Part shown: piece after piece, positions 58,741 through 64,000 of the stretch
How the letters are laid out: every line of letters starts with the position of its first letter
Position numbering within the stretch: position 1 is the first letter of the stretch
Source of the DNA: Streblospio benedicti
Lineage: Eukaryota > Annelida > Polychaeta > Spionida > Spionidae
DNA length: 64,000 nucleotides
Direction: 5' to 3'
NCBI GenBank assembly: GCA_019095985.1
Contig: CM032660.1
Span: 35,330,400-35,394,399 of the forward strand
Notes under the pieces: model-generated
Told to the model about the DNA's origin: nothing
Databases searched by the model: none
The model's input: only the letters and a program-made list of their open reading frames with translations
Position numbers and translations under genes: made by a program

Positions 58741-59079
58741 TGATAATAATAATAATAATAGAAAGCTGTAATGAAAATATTTGAAGTGCCGGTATCCGAT
58801 AGCTCACTGGCACAAAACTATAAGTGTGTACTATTTATGGAGCCATAGTCCGTCGCTGCAAGCGCTGTAGACTAGTTTCCAGGAAAGAAAAAAAATAAAT
58901 ATAGGGAAAGTTCATTATTTAGTTTCGCCTTTGTTTTTAAGGTTATTAATGGCCTGCCCATGAACTAAAACCGGTAGATGGCGCATTGAAGCAGCTAGGG
59001 CCTATTCTAGTTTTCGTCTGCTAGCTTGTCATAGCCCGTTACACTGCAACACTTTCACTGCGGCAATATTCAATTTTCA
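58741..59079. other. Spacer with an AAT microsatellite
   Basis: ATAATAATAATAATAATAG at about 58743-58761, then AT-rich sequence with no gene, up to the 3' end of the ISL2EU-like transposase. The element's 3' terminus may lie here. Confidence 0.4.
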
Positions 59080-60280
59080 TTAAGAAGCTATCATATCGCA
59101 CAGGAAAAAACAAACTTTAATAATCTTTGTAGCTAGTGCAGACTCTGTGTTGTTCATTGCTTGCTGCAAAATTTTATAGGTTTTTGCTAGACCAATAATT
59201 CTCTCAACATGAACTCTTTTACTAGCAATTTTACGGTCTTTCAACACAGTTTCTCCAGATAATCTGTTTTTCTTATGAAAAAAAGAAGGAATATTTATTG
59301 TAACCATCGACCTTTCAAACGTATCCTGAACATTAAAACCTTTATCAGCCATTATACTGTCATAGGGATTGCACATCCGTGGAAGGTTCGACCGCTCACA
59401 AATTTGTCTATCACTGGCAGCCCCTCCATATGCTGGTGAAATATAAGTTATTAGCCCACCTGGTGAGGTTCCTCCCAAAACTTTAGCAGTATTGCGATTT
59501 TTGTAGGAAGAAAATGTAGCCTGTTATAATACTGGCTCCTTGGGTTTTTTGATAGGACATTCAGTACCATCAATTATCACAAGTGTACTGGGAAACTTTC
59601 GCTTGAAATCTGTTGGTTGATAAAAATCAATCATATCACGTGATGGCCACCAATCTATTTCACCCCACTGTAAAGCCATGAAATTAATCCAGGTAACAAA
59701 AATATTAGTTACACTTGCCTCTAGAATACGAAAAAGACGACTCAATTCAAAATTAGTTTTATGCTCCCTTAATTTAATTAGAGTTAAAAAAAATGGTCTT
59801 CAACTGATATAAGCGGTTTAGCATCATGGTAATAGTTCAATTCAATCACTGCTGGTCCCAATGTGTGTAATACCATGAGAAATTTGTCATAATTTTGTAA
59901 ACCTGTATAAAAATGTATTCCCTCATCATCCGTGACAAAATGTCGTGCACTGAAAAGGCTCTGATATCCAATTTGGTTACCAATTGACTTTGTGGAAACA
60001 CTTTCAGTCTGAGATGCAGCATCTAGTTGTGACTGATCTTGAATAGTGTTTTCAGATGTAATGCATTCTTGGGCCCCCACATCATTCATTGTCATGTCTC
60101 TTTCCTTGTTCAAATCCTCTTCTACAGAAATTTGATTTTTGACAGCTTCCTCTTCCATGAGTAGCTTTCTTTTTGCAAGCTTCTTACGGTTTTCTGCAGC
60201 TTCTGTAGGTTGTTTCGACCAAAAGAAGATGTTAGGAACAGCAGTCTTCTTCAGGCGCTGCTGTAGATGTGTCGTGCCTG
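59080..60280 (-). mobile_element. THAP-type ISL2EU (PIF/Harbinger superfamily) transposase, nearly intact
   Basis: Minus strand. The exon opens after CTAACAG at 60280 with HLQQRLKKTAVPNIFFW, the C-terminal end of a THAP zinc-binding domain. A charged linker follows, then HFYTGLQNYDKFLMVLHTLG, and then the DDE_Tnp_4 core: STLVIIDGTECPIKKPKEP (first D), YDSIMADKGFNVQDTF (second D), SKRVHVERIIGLAKTYKI (E). It ends at a stop near 59080. One frameshift at a run of A near 59787 and one TAA near 59523 interrupt it. The exon for the N-terminal part of THAP was not found. The element probably encodes a second protein, the MADF gene just upstream. Confidence 0.78.
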
Positions 60281-60289
60281 TTAGAAATA

Positions 60290-61715
60290 AAATCTTAAAT
60301 TACAAATACTCATTAGGAACAAGGGAAAGTAATGCGCAAGTAACGATGGGGTTGGTGACGCCGGCATATAGCTGCCTAAAAAGGAAGCACCGGGTGAAGG
60401 TGGAGGCGGCATATTGCCACCATCAGGAGGCGGCGGTACATAGCCACTGCTAAGTGAACCACCAGGGGCATTACCAGTAAAAGCTGGCAGTGACTGACTA
60501 GGCGGTGCAAATTGCTGGTTAGTACGAGTCAAAGATGCCACTGACTGATTAGTATTGGTTGCAAATTGCTGGGTAAAATTGTGGACGAGGTCTACGACTT
60601 GGTATAACAGTTCCGCACTTGCTGTTTCTGGAAAAGTCATACATTGTGCACACAAATAATTTGCTATTGATGTTACCGAGGGGTCCGTGCAAACCGGTGC
60701 TGGCAAGCGTTCCAGGATCCGGCTGTGTATGTCCATAATATGTTCACGTTCACGGTACAGCGCCGCAATTTCTTCTTGACTGTACGTGGCCCGAGGCGGA
60801 GCTCCAAGCGCGGCACTAGGGGTTCTTGATGCACCTGCAACATTATAAATGCCCTAAATATGTGGAAAGTGGTAATTTTAAACTATTTCAACTAGGTAAT
60901 AAATATTTGTTACTGTACATGCAATTTGGAAAGTATTTAAGAAGAATATAATAAATTTTGATTAATTACTTTAGAACTATTGTTTGTTATTTCTATATAT
61001 ATATATTGAAGGGTACAAAAAGTCAATTTACCTGTGGTAACGCTGTCAGCTGAGGTTACTGAGCTTCTCGTCAGCTGAGGGGGTAACACGGTGCTGATGG
61101 TGGTCTCTTGTGTTTGCTCAGGAGCTGGGCTTGCGGGGCAGCTTGATATGTTTGATACTGTTTCAAGATTTGCAAGGTTCCCAGAGGAGCTATGTTGCTG
61201 GGATAAGCTTTTTTGGGAACTAGGTAAATTATCACTCCTGGTATCCCAGGAAAAACTTCTCACATTTTCCCTTTTCCCAGTGTGAATGATATTGCCCGAT
61301 AAAAAATTGGCCTGCTGCCATATTAATTGATGCCTATGTCCAGCCGGGGTATATACCCCCGAGCCGGATCTGGCCGCGTCTTTGTCCATCTTGACAAAAA
61401 TATCACAAATGTTTTTCCATTCAGTAGCAAAAGCTTCCCCTGTTGCTAACTTGCTGACATGTAAAAAACGGCAGGCCTCATCCCACAAAAACATTTTGTC
61501 TTGGGCTTTTTTAGAATAGTTTGGGTCGCTTTTATCCCACAGCATCCTGTGCACTTTTATCCATTCTATTAGCCTGCCAGTTTCAACGTCATTAATACTT
61601 TCAAGCTTACGCTTTCTTTTACTTTTACTTTGAGAAGGCTGAGTTGCCTGAGATAGGTCCCCCTCCCCACCCCCCTCCTGAGACTCTTGTGATAAGGCCT
61701 CTGGCCTGGACTCAC
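60290..61715 (-). CDS. MADF (Myb/SANT-like) protein linked to the ISL2EU-like element
   Basis: Minus strand. Exon 61032-61715 opens ESRPEALSQESQEGGGEGDL, then a basic run (SKSKRKRKLES) and the MADF-like fold: DVETGRLIEWIKVHRMLWDK, EAFATEWKNICDIFVKMDKD, HQLIWQQANFLSGN. It joins through ACAG|GTAAAT and TTGCAG|GT to exon 60290-60834 (REREHIMDIHSRILERL, then a proline-rich tail PPPPDGGNMPPPPSPGASFL). An upstream exon is likely near 61940-62060, but its frame is unclear. QANFLS and the layout tie it to the MADF gene at 43.1-44.9 kb. It probably supplies DNA binding to the transposase next to it. Confidence 0.65.
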
Positions 61716-62045
61716 CTATTCAAAGGAATAGGGTCATATTTTAACATAAATAGTAAACAAATATTTGTATCAAAATTCTAATATTTTTAACAAGGTAGTA
61801 TTTTTTTCAATGAAAAATTCTGCTAATATTTTTTAATATTAATAACTATGGGAAATGCTTTGCTTTGAAAAAAATAAGAAAATTTATAGCATGATTATGC
61901 CCAATAAAAATGTGCTGATGTACATAAACTTTTTTACTCACTTGTCCTCGGGACCTTGCTTGGGGTGCTGCATGGTGAAGCAGAGGTAGCACCCTCCGTC
62001 TTGCTGCTGGAGACCAACGTAGGTGAAGGTGGAGGTGCTACGAGT

Positions 62046-62502
62046 GTTAATGGCCCATATTCATTACTGAGTGACGGTTTTCTCATTTGTCCTGTGACTG
62101 CCAATGGGCACATGCTAAGTATTGCTTTTTCTTTTCCTCCCTCTCCTTTCCAATGTCACTGCCAATTTTTTCACATATTTCTCTCAGTATGTTGTTCTTT
62201 ATCCATACATATCTATCATTTGTGTTAGTTGCCAGTAGTTCACAACCTTCTTCGGTGGTGTGGCGCACACCACGCAAAACGCCGTTGTATTTTATCATCA
62301 TGCCCATATATGGTGGCACATTCGTCAAATCTGGCATCACCTATAGTAAAGGCATGTAATTCCAAGTGTTACTTTTTGTACATATTATAAATAAGATGAA
62401 TATTATCAATATATATTTTTATAATTTTAATCTACATGTCAGAATTGCAGATTCAAATAAAGCAGCTACAGCTAAGTTTATTGTCAAATATGATATTTAA
62501 TC
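62046..62502 (-). repeat. 455-bp repeat, copy 2
   Basis: Matches 45923-46378. The minus strand has an 85-codon frame (VPPYMGMMIKYNGVLRGVRH, then ILREICEKIGSDIGKERE). It ends exactly where the DIRS gag begins on the right (TTTAATCACT|GGCGCTGGG). Confidence 0.75.
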
Positions 62503-63985
62503 ACTGGCGCTGGGCCTCTTGAAAGGGCTTCTTCCGACGCTGCTGCTGCCCGGAGCCCCGGTTGGACTTCGATCCGCCTTTTCCGGAACCCTTGTTCCCA
62601 CCGGTCGACCCTTGGTGCTGTTGCTTGGGGGTTGGGTTATACGTCTTATTCCGCCAATCCCGCCGGGATCGCTGTTGCCTCTGCTGCTTCAAACGCAGCA
62701 GCTGGGCCATGCCGCCCACTCGCTTAACTTCCTGTAAGAGGACCTCCTGGAAGTCTTGTCCAAAGAGGACTTCTCCGCCCGTGGGCAGGGTAGATGCATG
62801 GACACGGAGCGCCTCTGTGGCATCCGACCGTTTGTCCAATACAAAAGTCGCGACTTCCCGACGCCTCGTGTAAGTCATGGCCTGGGCTGACTGCCCCACC
62901 ATCGTAATAGCCATTTCCAGGAGCGTTAGCATGTCATGCGCGTCAAACCGCGTAGGCTCGCACCGTGCTGCATCGATCGCCATCCACAGCGTCGACAAAG
63001 GGCCCATCGCCCGCACGATCTTGTCGTGGACCCCCTGCAGGGCCGCGTCCTTCGACACGAGTTGGGAGCCCTCGGACCTGGTGTTGTGGTCCGGTCGCAG
63101 TTGTTTTTCAATGTCCCGGTCCAGTTCCGGGACCTTGAGGCACTCCAGGCCCAGGACCGGGTGTGCTTTGAGGATGTCACTGACATCTTTGTCAGTGAGG
63201 TGGCGGCGGAAATAGACCTCTGCAGACTCCGCGAGATAAGACGGGAGGGAGCGTACGGGCGTCTCATCTGGCACCGCACGAAAACCGTGGTACTTTCGAC
63301 CCCCCGCCGCCGCTCTGTTGGGAGAGGGGGGGCGCCTGGCCGGGGTCACAGACCGGGACCTGGTGCGCCGCCGCGAGTGGCGCGAGCGTGACCGTTCGTA
63401 GCGCGAGTGGGAGCGTCTGCTCCGTGTTGAGGGGGAACGTCCGTGCCGTGAGCAGCTGCGCCGCGAAGGCCGGCTCCGCGCCCGTCTCGAGCGGGAATGC
63501 GAGTGCCGATGGCGACGGCCCCACCGCCTGTCTGGGGACGGACTGTCATAGTCGGAAAAATCCGAAAGATCATCCTCTTGAGAGGAAATGGCCGACCCCA
63601 CTGACGACGCACTGTCAGCGTGGGCACGTGACCGCCTGTCAGCGCGGTCACATGATCTGCGAGATCGCTTGGCACCACGTGGGTGAAGGGAGATAGCATC
63701 TTCCTCCATGGCACTTGTAGATTCCCCCGGGGGGGATGTAGAGGGGCCTTTACCATCTGCAGATGGCCTTGAGTGGTCCTCCAGCCGGCTACCAATCTCC
63801 CCTGAGGGGGTTGGCCTTGCGGCAGAATCAGAATTGCCATCCAAGATGGCGGCCTGGGTCGCCGAAGTCGTCGACATAGCAGCCTCTGCCATAACACAAA
63901 CCGCACAAAAACACTTCAGAACTGACCTTGAGGACGTTATCCAGTAACGGAGTAAAAGTAATCCCAAGGCACAAGGTTGTAACTC
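62503..63985 (-). mobile_element. DIRS-like element, gag region, continuing past the window
   Basis: Minus strand. One long reading frame of about 488 codons (62501-63967), with a likely start at MAEAAMSTTSATQ (about 63892). The order is: acidic N-terminal part, a long Arg/Ser repeat (RSRRARSRPSRRSCSRHGRS), then the gag core (LPSYLAESAEVYFRRHLTDK, MGPLSTLWMAIDAARCE, EMAITMVGQSAQAMTYTRR) and a Gln/Lys/Gly-rich basic tail. This stretch looks whole. It is the youngest-looking DIRS copy here and the reference for the fragments at 26.2 and 31.3 kb. The RT and recombinase parts are not joined to it within the window. Confidence 0.8.
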
Positions 63986-64000
63986 GCGAAAAACGGGTTG

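Overview
The window is animal nuclear DNA. It has spliced genes with GT-AG introns, two clearly recognisable host genes plus a third nested inside one of them, and a very mixed load of metazoan transposons (hAT, Kolobok-like, ISL2EU/Harbinger, Penelope-like, DIRS-like, Ty1/copia, Polinton). AT-rich DNA with this mix suits a marine invertebrate such as a lophotrochozoan, hemichordate or cephalochordate. The sequence alone does not settle the species.

Region 1 (1-14.35 kb, minus strand) holds the first 20 coding exons of an ABCC transporter whose N-terminal domain, exon order and first nucleotide-binding domain match the vertebrate sulfonylurea receptors (SUR, ABCC8/ABCC9). The second half of the gene lies to the left of the window. 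Its 3.6-kb eighth intron holds a complete three-exon gene on the same strand (8.34-10.09 kb), probably a beta-propeller protein. Several foldback or MITE-like elements sit in its introns.

Region 2 (14.35-18.0 kb) starts with a 1.3-kb divergent upstream region that carries a 183-bp foldback element with a 10-bp target duplication. Then, on the plus strand, come three exons of SPT4 (SUPT4H1), a universal transcription elongation factor. The last SPT4 exon (about 40 residues) was not found, so intron 3 probably spans the rest of the window, more than 46 kb.

Region 3 (18.4-64 kb) is a transposon graveyard, mostly minus-strand oriented. In order it holds: a DIRS-like fossil split by a small copia-type fossil with matching LTRs and a 5-bp target duplication; a GTF2IRD2-like hAT with an internal 1-kb duplication; a DIRS-like gag/RT fossil; an unrecognised three-exon gene; a BED/hAT fragment; a Kolobok-like transposase interrupted by a DIRS gag fragment; an SGNH-hydrolase ORF; a tandem array; a Polinton polymerase fossil; another hAT; a LINE tail; another DIRS gag; two OTU-protease-like copies; a complete three-exon MADF gene; two Penelope-like copies on either side of an Env-F-type fossil; more hAT and ISL2EU pieces; a coiled-coil ORF; a modular repeat block; a nearly intact THAP/ISL2EU transposase with a second MADF gene beside it; and a long open DIRS gag at the right edge.

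The host genes here do different jobs: membrane transport or channel regulation (SUR), transcription elongation (SPT4), and unknown (nested gene). The repeat genes are mobile-element machinery. The best leads for something undescribed are the same-strand nested gene, the SGNH and OTU ORFs, the pair of MADF genes tied to a shared 455-bp repeat, and the modular block at 54.4-58.7 kb.
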